DNA of 64,000 bases from NCBI GenBank assembly GCA_032158125.1, contig JASKOT010000041.1:62001-126000 (forward strand), read 5' to 3'. Positions 21,015 to 31,807 of this stretch are shown here, one piece after another. The first letter of the stretch is position 1, and every line of letters starts with the position of its first letter. The notes under the pieces are model-generated. The model was not told where the DNA came from and did not search any database. It saw only the letters and a list, made by a program, of their open reading frames with translations. Position numbers and translations under genes: made by a program. Source of the stretch: Papiliotrema nemorosa. Taxonomy: Eukaryota; Basidiomycota; Tremellomycetes; Tremellales; Rhynchogastremaceae.

Positions 21015-23076
21015 TTAGGCGACATATCGGAAGTGGAGATTCTTCTTGTCCGTAACATCGTCAAACTCTTGAACATTCGGATCATACCTCTCATCCCCTT
21101 CCGCAAACTTCTTGTCCCGGATCCTGTTTGGAATCGTGAAGCAGAATCTGAGACCGAGAATGACGAAAATTTCACAAGCTCGAGAGACCATACAGACGAT
21201 GATTCCCGTTTGGTATTTTGGTGCTTCCTTGTCCAAAAAGGCATATGGCCCGACGATGTTGCCTACTGCAACTCCCTATTGTCTCAGCTTAATCAAACGA
21301 AGATTGGAGTGATTTACGACAAAGATGGCGGCGGAAGAAAGGGTCTTTTTGGTTGTTCCTCCTACATTTCCAGCTACGAGGGACAATCCAAGGACGAATG
21401 CAGCGTTGGATGATCCTGTCAGGTCTATCTGTGAGCGAGACATCGTACACCCGCAAAATGAGACTCACAATACCCGATGAGACGGGGAGCAATGCCGTCG
21501 GTGAAAGCAACGAGCGCGAATCCAAGAACAGTGATACAAGTAATCCCGGCCATGAGATAAGTCCGAACATTGAGGTGGTTGGTCAAGTGGTTGATGTATA
21601 TCGACAAGAGTCTGGAGCTATCAGCATCGACTCGCGTAGAGCATCGAGAGACGCTTACATCATAATGGCGATGAAGGTCCCGTATGGGATCTGGAGCAAC
21701 GTAGTGTGAAATGTGTCGAACCCAAACCCTTTGATCACCAGTGTTCCGACTGGGCGAGTCAGCTTGTTCGACACCACCAACCGCAAGTCAGACTTACAAT
21801 TAGAAGTCGCACCGTTGGGTACATTGGCGAAGAAGCCGAGCAAAAAGTACAGATAAGTCTTGACATCTCGACCCCATTCCCAGACTTGCTCCCAGCGAAG
21901 TTGTCGTTTCTCAACTGTATGGTGATCGTGTCGTTTTCGACTCATGACCACCACTGCTTCACGTCGAGTCAACCATCGTGTGGAATGAGGTGCGTCGGGA
22001 ATGAAGATGATCATGAAGATTGACCAGAGACAGCATGCGGCACTGAGCGTCAGCCCCATTGCCAATGGTGCAGACCAGAATGGAAAGCCTACCCGATGAT
22101 GAGGAATTCATACTTCCATGAAGCAAGTGATCCTCCAATGTGTCCGATACCAAATCCGATGAGACCACCTAGAGCGATTCCGACCCCATTGGCAGTGTAC
22201 CAATATCCGATGATGGTAGGCTGTTGTTTACGGGTAAACCACATGGCGGTGATTGCGACACTGGTGATTAAGTTACGCTACACTGTAGTTGGTTTTGTGT
22301 ACCCACAAACATGGATCGGCGACGGCTTCAAACATTCCAGAGACGAAACGGAACGCAAGCATCATCTCGTAAGATGTCGAAGCGGCTTGAGCCATGAGGA
22401 ACACGCCCCAGAAGAAGATGTTGATACTGAGGTATTTTGCCAAAGAGAATTTGCTGATAAATCAGCCAAGAAGGACGTGAGGATCAAATGTGGACACACG
22501 AGAGAAGAAGATTCCCCGGTATCGCCCATGCTAGCCAGCCTGTTCTTTTCAGCTTCTATGTCTCGAGGGTATTACTCGGGAGGCTCACCGATGTAGAAGA
22601 TTGACGAGAGGTTGGAGTATCGTTCACCCCCGAGATCAAGATCCTTCTTGATACCAAAGATCGCCGCATATGAGAGGGTGGTCTTGTCGATCTAGACCGT
22701 CAGCACGAGCCTTCAGATCGGGAGAGACACTCACATAGTAGAATGCATAATCGACCGCAAGTGCAGGAACAATGAGCCAGAACAATTTCCGTTCCACTTT
22801 GCTAACTTCGACAGGATCTAGCTCTTTCCTGTTCTCCATTGCTACGTCCCTGATAAACTCCCTACTTGGGTTCCGCCTCAATAGGCGTCTGAGACCTGTT
22901 GGGGGACTCGAGGTATCTTCGCCTTCATCATAGATCACTTCTCGATCGTTGGTATCTTCAATCTCTTCAACATGTTCCGATGATTGCTTTGCTTTCTCCA
23001 AGTCGGCTACGGGTGCCGGGATGTGAGCCACCGGGGCAGAGACGAATTCTCCTACGTCTGCGGTAGGAGTGGGCAT
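21015..23076 (-). CDS. MFS permease, Dal5/allantoate family
   Basis: Membrane transporter with a long charged N-terminal tail (EEIEDTNDREVIYDEGEDT) before the first helix, KVERKLFWLIVPALAVDYAF. Later exons give FGFDTFHTTLLQIPYGTFIAIMM. The C-terminus is EFDDVTDKKNLHFRYVA, the conserved tail of fungal allantoate-type permeases. Several introns. Likely substrate is an organic anion or nitrogen compound, unresolved by sequence. It diverges from a second family member at 24585 and lies beside the aminotransferase-amidase pair on the same strand. Confidence 0.82.
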
Positions 23077-24584
23077 GTTGTGTGTGCAAAGTGGGGCGGT
23101 ATGGGGGAATGCAGATGTCAGGGGTCTCCAGTTATATCAGCGGTGAACGGTACGAGCCCCGGTGTGAGGGGTACAATCATTTCAAACATAATCTGGAGTA
23201 CGAGCGGGCCACCGGGCCGTCCCGCAGCTTCCACATAGAATGCTGATAGGATCCAGTACATCGCGGTCCACTCGCAGTCCAAAGGGGGTTTGATATGCCG
23301 ACAGGTTGGAGATGAGCTGGACGCGCTGGAAGGTGAGCTATAAATAAGTATGTTTTATCACAAAATCAACCTTGGCAACCTTGACTAGCCCCGGGTTCGC
23401 AAGGCCCGGCAAGACGGCGCGGTCAGCAGCGGTGGAACTTGAGCATGCGGTGAAGTCAGCGACTCGAGGGGATGTGTGAAATGGGTGGGTTGACCCGGAA
23501 GAGTGCCGAGGTAATCTGCTTCGGACGACGAGGTGGATTTGAAAACCATGCCACTGTTTTCATCCATATCGGACCGGCATAAGGGTGGGATTGCCAACGA
23601 TCACAATCAACGATGGGCCTAATAGACATCTCGCTCAATGACATGTGAGAAAGACGTAGCGGGAGTCACACCTACCCGCTCTTACATGAGCTGGGTGCGA
23701 CGCAGAGGGGGCGACATGTGCCTGCTCGCTTCCTGCGATTTCCGTCCATGGACGGGCGACCATATGTTTCTTCGAGGGCGATAGCCATACATGACCAGGC
23801 CATCAGCAAGGATCAGACACCGGAATTTCAGGACAGGGGTGTGCTCGAATCCGAGTCGAAAGGATCCGGATTGGGTCGTCAGCATCGGGCATTATCGCGA
23901 CGGGTCAACATAGATACTTCTCCATGTCGATCGCTTTTCATCTGCCAACGGACACCTGTCCATACAATTTTGATCGTAGATGAAAGCTCATAAGATTGAC
24001 TAGGATAGTAAGTTCCCTATCTTGCAGCTCTCGGGAACCAGGATCTCTTCCGGCGATGATGTAGGTCCGGGGTGTTTGAGGAACATTGAGGAAACAGTCA
24101 CACCATGCATCACAGACCCATCCACTACTCTTGAGTTTGGTGAGTACATATGGCGTGCTCAAGAGAAGCTTTGTACTCCAAGCGCAGATCTGACAAGTCG
24201 AGTCTTGGCGTATCAGTACCAAGAGATCGACCGGGAAATCGAGGCGAAACCTCACCCAAATTCAATTACCTCCGCCTTTTCCCTTTTCCCCCTTCTCCCC
24301 TACCGCATCACTTTTCATGAGGCGATTGACTGCAGAGAACCTCGCAAGCTCTTGGTATGCGGAACGTGTTCGTTCGTGCCAAGTGGTAGCACACCATCCA
24401 TTCGCCATTGATATATGGACTTCAAGGTCGAATTGAAATGTCAATCTCAAAGTCGTAGGATGACATGCTGGATTCTCTCTGGGCAGATGTGGTCTCTCAA
24501 CGTAGCTCTTATATACTCATCCATTTTGATTTTGACAACTCACTACACCTGCTACTGACTACACGATTGGGTAATAGCGCGAGT
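23077..24584. promoter_or_regulatory. 1.5-kb divergent intergenic region between two permease genes
   Basis: No convincing gene. A 129-codon plus-strand frame at 24022-24411 has low coding quality. The region should hold both permease promoters. A C/T-rich run lies near 24280-24300. Confidence 0.45.
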
Positions 24585-26185
24585 ATGAGTACGCTCGACG
24601 AGAAACACCTCAATGGATTCCCTCCTCCCGCTTCGGACGAGGAGGCCATTCGGATCGATCGAGACTGGACTATCGAGGAGGAACGAGCGGCAAAGAGAAA
24701 GTGAGCGGGGAAAGATCGAACAAACGGGCGCAGCTAATGATAGACTGGACTTTATCATCATGCCAATCTTGACACTCGGTTTCTTCTGCCTGCAATTGGA
24801 TCGAGGCAACATTGCCAATGCCCTCACGGACAATTTCCTCAAAGATGTCGGCATCGACCAAAATCAATTCAATGTCGGCCAACAGATGCTTTCCCTCGGT
24901 ATCGTCTTGTTTGAGATTCCCTCCAATATGATCCTGTACCGGGTCGGTCCCGGCAAATGGCTCACTCTGCAATTGTTCTTATTCGGCGTCGTCTCGACTT
25001 TCCAGGCATTTCAAAAGGGCTATGGACCTTTTATCGCTACAAGGTTCCTCCTTGGCGTCACTGAATCAGGCTTCATCCCTGGCAAGTCTTGCTTGATACG
25101 CCATGAGGGGCCATGCTCATCGCAGGCGGTTTATGGACATTGAGCACCTGGTACACCCGATCGGAAACTGCCAAACGAGTCATGTTCTTCTACTTTGGAA
25201 ACCAATTCGGTCAAGCATCAAGTAAACTCCTCGCTTATGGGATCCTTCACATGCGAGGTGTAGGCGGTAAAACAGGCTGGTTCTGGTTGTTTGCACTCAT
25301 GGGAGCCTTCACCATTGCCTCTGGGTTTGTATTCGGGTTTTGTCTGCCCGACTCGTTCAAAAACCCTCGGAGTACCTTTCTCCCTAAAGCCAAATGGTTC
25401 ACCGAGCGGGAGTTGCATATCCTCCAGTCCAGGGTATTGCTTGATGATCCGATGAAAGGAAAGAAGAAGCAGAGGATCGGTCTGTCATCTTTCAGGAGTG
25501 CCGTGAGTCGAAGTTCAAATGTCGCGTAGGGGGGTGCTGATTGCAGTTTACCTATTGGAAACTCTGGATTCACCTATTCATCACCCTCTGCAACAATGGT
25601 CCTCAACGTGGATTCGACACGTACAGCCCGTCCATCGTCTCTTCGTTTGGGTATGGCAACCTCAAATCCAATGCCATGGCATCTGTCGGATTCTTTCTTC
25701 AAATCCCCGTATCCTACTGCTTCTCATACGTGTCCGATCATTTTAACCTACGTGGACCGACAGTCATTGCTGGATTTGCGTGTCATCTATTAGGATACGT
25801 CTTCAATCGGATCTTCACCGAGATGAGCAGTAAAGGAGTGCGGTACTTTGGAGTCGTCTGGACTCAAACATTTGGCACATTCTCTCATCCGCTCAATATC
25901 GCCTGGATGGCCCTTACAGCGAGAGATAGTGAAGAGAGGGCATTGGCCATGGCCATGGTTATCATGGGTGCCAATACTGCCGGGATCTACGGGGCGCAGA
26001 TCTTCAGACAAGACGACAAGCCGAAATACCGAAGAGCGTTTGTGATTGGCATCGCGGTGCTTGCGGTGGGTCTGCTATTGGCTGTGGTGAGATATGTCTC
26101 GGATATCGTCGAACGACGAAGGGCTAAGAGGGCGTATGAAGAGGCGTCGGAGCGGTCTGTAGATGTATCAGAGAATGGTCAATAG
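24585..26185 (+). CDS. MFS permease, Dal5/allantoate family
   Basis: Membrane transporter. The start MSTLDEKHLNG leads through a 44-nt intron to LDFIIMPILTLGFFCLQLDRGNIANAL, then QMLSLGIVLFEIPSNMIL, RFLLGVTESGFIPG, WYTRSETAKRVMFFYFG and a second half with FGVVWTQTFGTFSHPLNIAWM and MGANTAGIYGAQIFR. Three short introns. The C-terminal tail is Arg- and Glu-rich. The LQLDRGNIANAL block is standard for fungal anion:cation symporters; substrate unknown. It is the third family member in 14 kb and diverges from the one at 21015-23076. Confidence 0.85.
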
Positions 26186-26317
26186 ACGACACTACGTCCT
26201 ATATGCAGCTCGAGCATGTCATTCCCAGATGAGCATTGAATTAATTGTATCACTGAATACCAAAACCTGTCACTGTGGATAGAGTCTCCTATGATGATCC
26301 ATATACTGTAACCCGAC

Positions 26318-27806
26318 CTAGACTCTGTCTTCGTCAGAGCGAGAAGAATCGGTCCTCCCATACCCTGCCGTCTGCTCATAGTCCGTCTGCGCGTACGTCA
26401 CCGGCTGAGTGGACGACTATCATCAGCCCACAAACCAGAGCGGCGTCATTTCGACTCACCTGCATACTCTCCTCCAGATCCGCGGAAGGGGTGACGGTAA
26501 GTCCCACTTTGTCCCTGATACTTCGACGGGAATTGAGCACTTTGAGCAATGTCGTTTGTGTCAAACCGGTGATCAAGCAGAAACCTGTCGGGTTCAGATA
26601 GGTGATACACATGCTATCTGCTATGCAGAGGATAAGTGCACTGCGGCTCAGCACAAGCTGGATCGATAGGAAGAGAGCTTACACGATGGACACTGGTAGT
26701 TGGGTCTGCGCGGCCAAGCTAGACACAAGTCAGCGAGCAATCGAGTTGCGTGCGTGGACGAACAGGATGAGTCGCTTGATCAAGCTGTTTCCTCGTCCTT
26801 CTGCCGACTTGTTTCTTCGCTTGTAGAGGAACCACATGGTCGCGAAAGTGATGGCTAGATCGAGTGCGGCTATACTCGCTACCTGCTAGGTGAGCTTGTG
26901 ATCCTGCCGGACCCCTCGGGCTGAGGTCGAGGCGTATGAAACGAACCTCGGCAGAGCATATCCACAGTATGGTCTAGGACTGTCAGCATAGTCTCCTCAT
27001 GTCACATCGGAATGTGGGACTCACAGGGGTCATCTTCAGTCCCGCGTTGGGGAAGACCGCGACAGTTGCGGTGCTCAACCCGGCAACAAGCATCCTGTCA
27101 TCAGCCGTGATCGTGTCGTCGCGTAAAATACGCAAAGCTCACCATGCGAAACCGAAAGCCGCGAGCAACCATCTGCTATTGCCAGACAGCGCGTATAGTC
27201 GGTATATGTAAAACACCTCTGAGGACAGAGATGCGATAGACATGAGCGCGAGCGCAACTCTGGGTCTGGATTGGTCCAAGAATGGAGCCCATTGTCCAAA
27301 CTGAACAGCGTATAGTTGAATCGCTCTGACTACTTTGCTAAATTGTAAGCAAAGTTCTGTTGTCCATGCAGGTTTGTTTCGGGGATAGGAGAGGCCGAGG
27401 CGGTACCAAGACCCGGTAGAGGGATGGGGAGTGTCGCTTTCACGGGGGTGAACTTACAGAAGGGTGAAGGCCGTGCCGACGGATATCATCCATATCTGCG
27501 CGTCAATGATAAAATCTCGAAAGACAGTTGCGTTGCTTCGAGGTCGACTCACCACGAGAAACCTGATCGCCTTGCGGTCCTTGCTCCAACTCCTCTCGCA
27601 CCATCTGATAAACTGCAGCGTCGCGATAGTCTGCAACATGACACTGAACATTGTTCTGACATGATCAGCGCGTCTTTCCCAAACATTTGCACTCACCCGA
27701 CGAGAGTGGAAATGATCCCCTGTCTCCGATTGTAGAACAGCGCCTTAGAGATCTGTTCCAGAGGGATATCCGGGATCTCATATGTGCCCCAACAAGCGCC
27801 CGTCAT
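26318..27806 (-). CDS. seven-helix membrane protein, DUF6534-like
   Basis: Multi-intron gene. Spliced by eye it starts MTGACWGTYEIPDIPLEQ and gives helices including MFSVMLQTIATLQFI, DAQIWMISVGTAFTLL, SEVFYIYRLYALSG, RWLLAAFGFAW, VASIAALDLAITFATMW and FCLITGLTQTTLLKVL. FYIYRLYALSG and the late LLKVLNSRRSIRDK fit a family common in basidiomycetes (DUF6534), where a helix with Arg-Tyr or Arg-Ile and a final LN-R-S-R motif recur. Function of that family is not established to my knowledge. The cytosolic C-tail is Ser/Thr/Asp-rich and ends DSSRSDEDRV. It converges on the permease gene at 24585-26185, 132 bp from its stop. Confidence 0.68.
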
Positions 27807-29244
27807 TGTCAGTCAGCGGTGATGATTGTGAGGGTGGGTTTCAGGTGGGGTCTGATCTGCGGGAATGGAGGGGATGAAGGTATGCATTCGCGCTAGTTGA
27901 GCTCGTGCCTTATGTACCCCCATGTTGTGTCCACGAGGGGGTACCAAATACTCCGCCATGCCAAATTGACACTTGTCTGTCACCTGTCAAGGTTTGCGAT
28001 GGTTCGTAAAGATCGGTGGCTTGTGCGTGTCGAGGGCTTGACAGGAAGTAAAAGAAGAGTGCGAGGGTTTAAAAGTAGCAGCATTGACAGAGGACCCCCC
28101 CCCCCCCCTATGGATCAAGCTTCTACGTCCTGGAGGCGGACGCTTGTGGCGTTCGTTCCGGTGTTCGACCTTATCTCTCATACAGAGTCACTCTGCAGCA
28201 GAGTGACCAAGCGGATCGATTTCGTGATTCCGAAATGGCACGTTGACTGGGGAACCGAATAGCCATCCCGCACGCCGTATCTACCGGAGTCACATCGCTG
28301 CCGCTCTTTCCTTTTCAGCGAGGTAGTCACCCACGCACCATGTATTTCTGATCATGTACGACTCGTGGCTGCGTTCAGGGGACTATCGGGTCCAGATCCA
28401 GATTTGGATGCTCTATAAAGTTTCGACCTGCCCGGGGCTCGAGCTGGTTGTGACTTTCACCACGATGGACTCGTCTCTCCTGATAACAACAAGCCGATCC
28501 GCGCGTCTAGTCACCTTGTACCTTGTTCACGTGTCGGCATCATCGAGTACGACTCATGCAGAGGGGAGGCAAGAGCTGTAGAAGCCAAGCTGTCGGATCT
28601 CACGAACGCCATCAATCTCTCAACGTGCTCACAGAAAGGCGAATCCCCGATCTGTCTCGTCATCCAATGGCAGTGCCAAGTCGTGTTGATACGATACTGC
28701 TCGACAAGCGTTTGTCAAAAGGGCAACCTTAAAAATTTATCTTCTATGGAACGCTCAAAGAGGGACATCAGGCTGTCGGTGGTATGAAAAGGCTTATCGC
28801 CCCGTCTGGAGCGTCCGTCCAATGAAGAATTCCTGAGCCAATATGCCCGTAAGCATGCAGCCATAGGTCACAGCCGGCTGTATGCAGACTCTGATATCTC
28901 TTCTGAACGGCTTGTGCTGCATGGGACCGCGGAACTGACCTCTTTGGGTCAGGTTGGCTTGGCTGTATAGAGAGCGGAACGATAGTTCGCCGGGGGGTCT
29001 TCACGAATGCATCTTCTTGGTCAAACAACTTTTCAGGTAGATCCATCCATTTGTCGCCTGTGATACTTCGAGCCAAATAGTGAGGGCCTACAGAGTGTCG
29101 TCTTCTGATCTCAGCATGAGGTGAAGTGGTAAAATGGACAGTATGAGATCTATGACCCTCAAATTACGCCGATCTTTGTCGACGACTTTTTCGACCCCCC
29201 TCTCATAGTCATATCGTTCCGCCCAGCTAGCGGTCCTGCGCATC
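27807..29244. other. 1.4-kb gene-poor region
   Basis: No coding segment with a recognisable domain. The minus-strand frame 28768-29076 is not supported. It holds a 14-base C run (28095-28108) and the promoters of the flanking divergent genes. Confidence 0.45.
28095..28108. repeat. homopolymer C run, 14 bases
   Basis: Uninterrupted C14 in non-coding DNA, prone to length error in sequencing. Confidence 0.9.
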
Positions 29245-30604
29245 ATGTCGAACGCGAACGTGCTCATTCGGATCGTTCAGTCCCTGTTGAATGCGTTCTG
29301 CGGTGGATCGTCCAATCAGCATAACAATCAACAACAGCAATACGGGCAATATCCAGGTCAACAACCACCGCAACAGCAGTATCAACAACAACAACAGGCT
29401 TATCCACCTCAGAACAATCAATGGCAGCAGCAGTCTCAGCAGTATCCTCCCCAACAACACCAACAACAATCATGGTCGCAAGTCGCGGGTGCGGGTGGGG
29501 CCTCACCGCATCAACAGAACAACCACGGTAAACAACATCACGGCAAACCGCACCACAACAACAACAACAATAACCATAGCAACTACAACAACAACAATCA
29601 GTCGAACGGGTATCAATCTCATGGAGGATTTTCGTCGGGATATGGGGGATTACCAGCGGGTGGGATTTTGGGCCCTCACGCCCCGCAACATCAGGTGAGT
29701 CACCCCGGGACTTCGCCCATTTGTCACTTTCTCAAGTCTCTTCTGGGTGCTATGCAGGGCTTAGGACATCCTTGCTTATGGCATAGAATCAAGAGCAGAT
29801 CAACGCTACGAATGAGAGGTACCAACAACTCCGGTCGCAGGCAAGACATGAAGGAGATGAAGCTCACAAGTGAGCTATCCGCCGGTTGAAGTCTAGAGAT
29901 GTGCTGAGTTTAGATGTTTCGCTGCTTCTCAAGATGCCTACAAGTCGGTGCTGCTTAGGGGTAGTAGGATGAGAAGGCTGATGATCAGGAGCGGCGATGG
30001 AGGTCGAGCGCATGATCTGTCGCAACAAGGCAAGAACCATCAAAAGCGACAAGACGACCTAGACGACGAGGCTGCATCTTGGATCTTCAACGGTGAGAAA
30101 TGATCAACGTGGATCGAGTGTGCGCTGATGATGTAGAGAACAACAAACAATCCCCAGTCGGGACTATAGATCTACATGGGTTATACGTCAAAGAGGCCAT
30201 AGAGAGGACCGAGGCTGCCATTGCGGAAGGACAGAGATCGGGTCAAGGAGAATTGAGGGTCATCGTTGGAAAGGGGATACATTCGCAGGGACACGTCGCA
30301 AAGATCAAGCCGGCCGTGCAGGATTTGATGCAAAAGTGAGTACAACCCTACCCGATCGTACCTATTCAACCCATACTTCCAACTGCCACGTTGACCGACT
30401 TTCCTCCATTAACGAGCTGTGGCCCTTCAGCTATATGGAGATACTGATTGCAGGTACAACCTCTCTGCGCATATCGACCCTAGCAATACTGGAGTCTTGA
30501 TTGTCGACCTGGATGGAAGAGAGAACAATGGCAGGACCCGAGACGCCGGCGGGCTGGTCGATGAGATGGATAGGAATCAAGGCGGTGACTGTGTGATCAT
30601 GTAG
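29245..30604 (+). CDS. Smr-domain protein with DUF1771 and Q/N-rich N-terminus
   Basis: Likely RNA- or DNA-acting nuclease-related protein of the eukaryotic Smr family. After a short N-terminal helix (NVLIRIVQSLLNAF) comes a low-complexity region of about 110 residues made of Gln, Asn, Tyr, His and Gly. The DUF1771 helices follow: NERYQQLRSQARHEGDEAHK, then CFAASQDAYKSGDGGRAHDL and QQGKNHQKRQDDLDDEAASW. The Smr domain has TIDLHGLYVKEAIE and VIVGKGIHSQGHVAKIKPAV, with the DLHG and GKG.HS signatures. The tail lies after a last intron. At least five introns; exon 2 begins NQEQINATNER after a 75-nt intron. Resembles yeast YPL199C in domain order. Cytosolic. Confidence 0.88.
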
Positions 30605-31807
30605 AGCACAGAGAAAATTTTGGATACCTTGGAATATTGTCAATGACGGGTTCCGATGTGCGGCTCCATACGATGCAAACAAGAGCTAGAACTAGGAGCG
30701 ATCCATGACGAATATGACACCAGCGACCACAGGGCTGATGCTAGACAGATGAGCGTATAACCCGATCACTATCTCCTAAATAATCTCACGCCCGGTACAG
30801 ACCACGCAGTGGAGTCCATCCCCCTCGATATGAACTCAGGGGTGATGATGAAGTGTTGTTTGCGGCATCTGTCAGGGACCCATGGCAGCAAGTGCGGCAA
30901 TAGCCTGGGGAGAAGTAGGGGACAGTAGTGGTGTGGCGCAAGCGAGGTGTGGAGGGGGGTGTCCTGCAAGACGACGTGGGTGAGAACTGCTGTTTAGAGA
31001 GCATCGGGTAAAGGCGGACGACATGTGAATAAGTGAAGTTTTCACCGTGCATCTTTTCTCGATCACAGGGTATGTTTTGGAACCCCGAGAATGGAAACAC
31101 TACTGCCACGCCCTCTCTCTGACGATTCCAAGCTCTAGGATGTCACCTGAAGTGAACGAGGTCAAGGAGGGGATTTGTTGGCAGGTGAAGGATTTCCGGG
31201 GGTCGGGAAAATGGTCCTTCTATGGCGGACACGCCTGACACCTCGCTCACCACCACCGGAACTCTTTCAAGTAGCAATCTGTAGCTGCAGTATATACGAT
31301 GAATGGCATGCCATCAGACTGGCTGCAGTCCCATGCATGCATAGGAAATCGCTACATGGCACAGAGACGGGGCAAAATGTATGGGTAGGAGGGGGGGAAT
31401 ATTCCCGAAAGTGGCAATTTTTACATGTGATGGCATCAGGTGGCTTCCCCCTCCCTTCCTTCCTTTCCCCTTCGCCTCTCTTTCCTTCTTCATCCCCCCT
31501 ACTACCTCTCATCTCCATCTACCACACATCCCATGCTCGCTCTAAAGTAGCTACCCTTCTTGAACAGCTACATAAGAGGTCTACTTCTCTCTCCTCGTCA
31601 TACAGTCGAAAGCTGCGACGAAATCATCCGCAGAACACGACGACAATCCGCAGATCCTACGGCTTTGTCATCACTCATCTAGACTGTACACCCCTTGTTC
31701 GACTCTATACACCTACCTGCTGCTCAACCGGACATCTACATAGAGGTCTCGGTCGACCACTGCTCACTAGTCTCTGAACCTCTCAGTGATCGTCGATCTC
31801 ACCCATC
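30605..31807. promoter_or_regulatory. upstream region of the REG1-like gene
   Basis: About 1.2 kb without a supported gene. The last 400 bp are pyrimidine-rich (31440-31790), typical of promoters and leaders in this genome. An open frame at 31175-31777 is pyrimidine-driven low complexity and is not called. Confidence 0.45.

Noticed and set aside
24022..24411. 129-codon plus-strand open frame between two permease genes
   Set aside because: No domain or intron logic, and ordinary composition for chance frames.
29227..29469. Leucine-rich minus-strand open frame that looks like a membrane protein
   Set aside because: It is the antisense of the Gln-rich coding repeat in the Smr gene; CAA and CAG codons read backward as Leu-rich codons.
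31175..31777. 200-codon plus-strand open frame upstream of the REG1-like gene
   Set aside because: It arises from pyrimidine-rich leader DNA; the real start of the downstream gene is at 31808.
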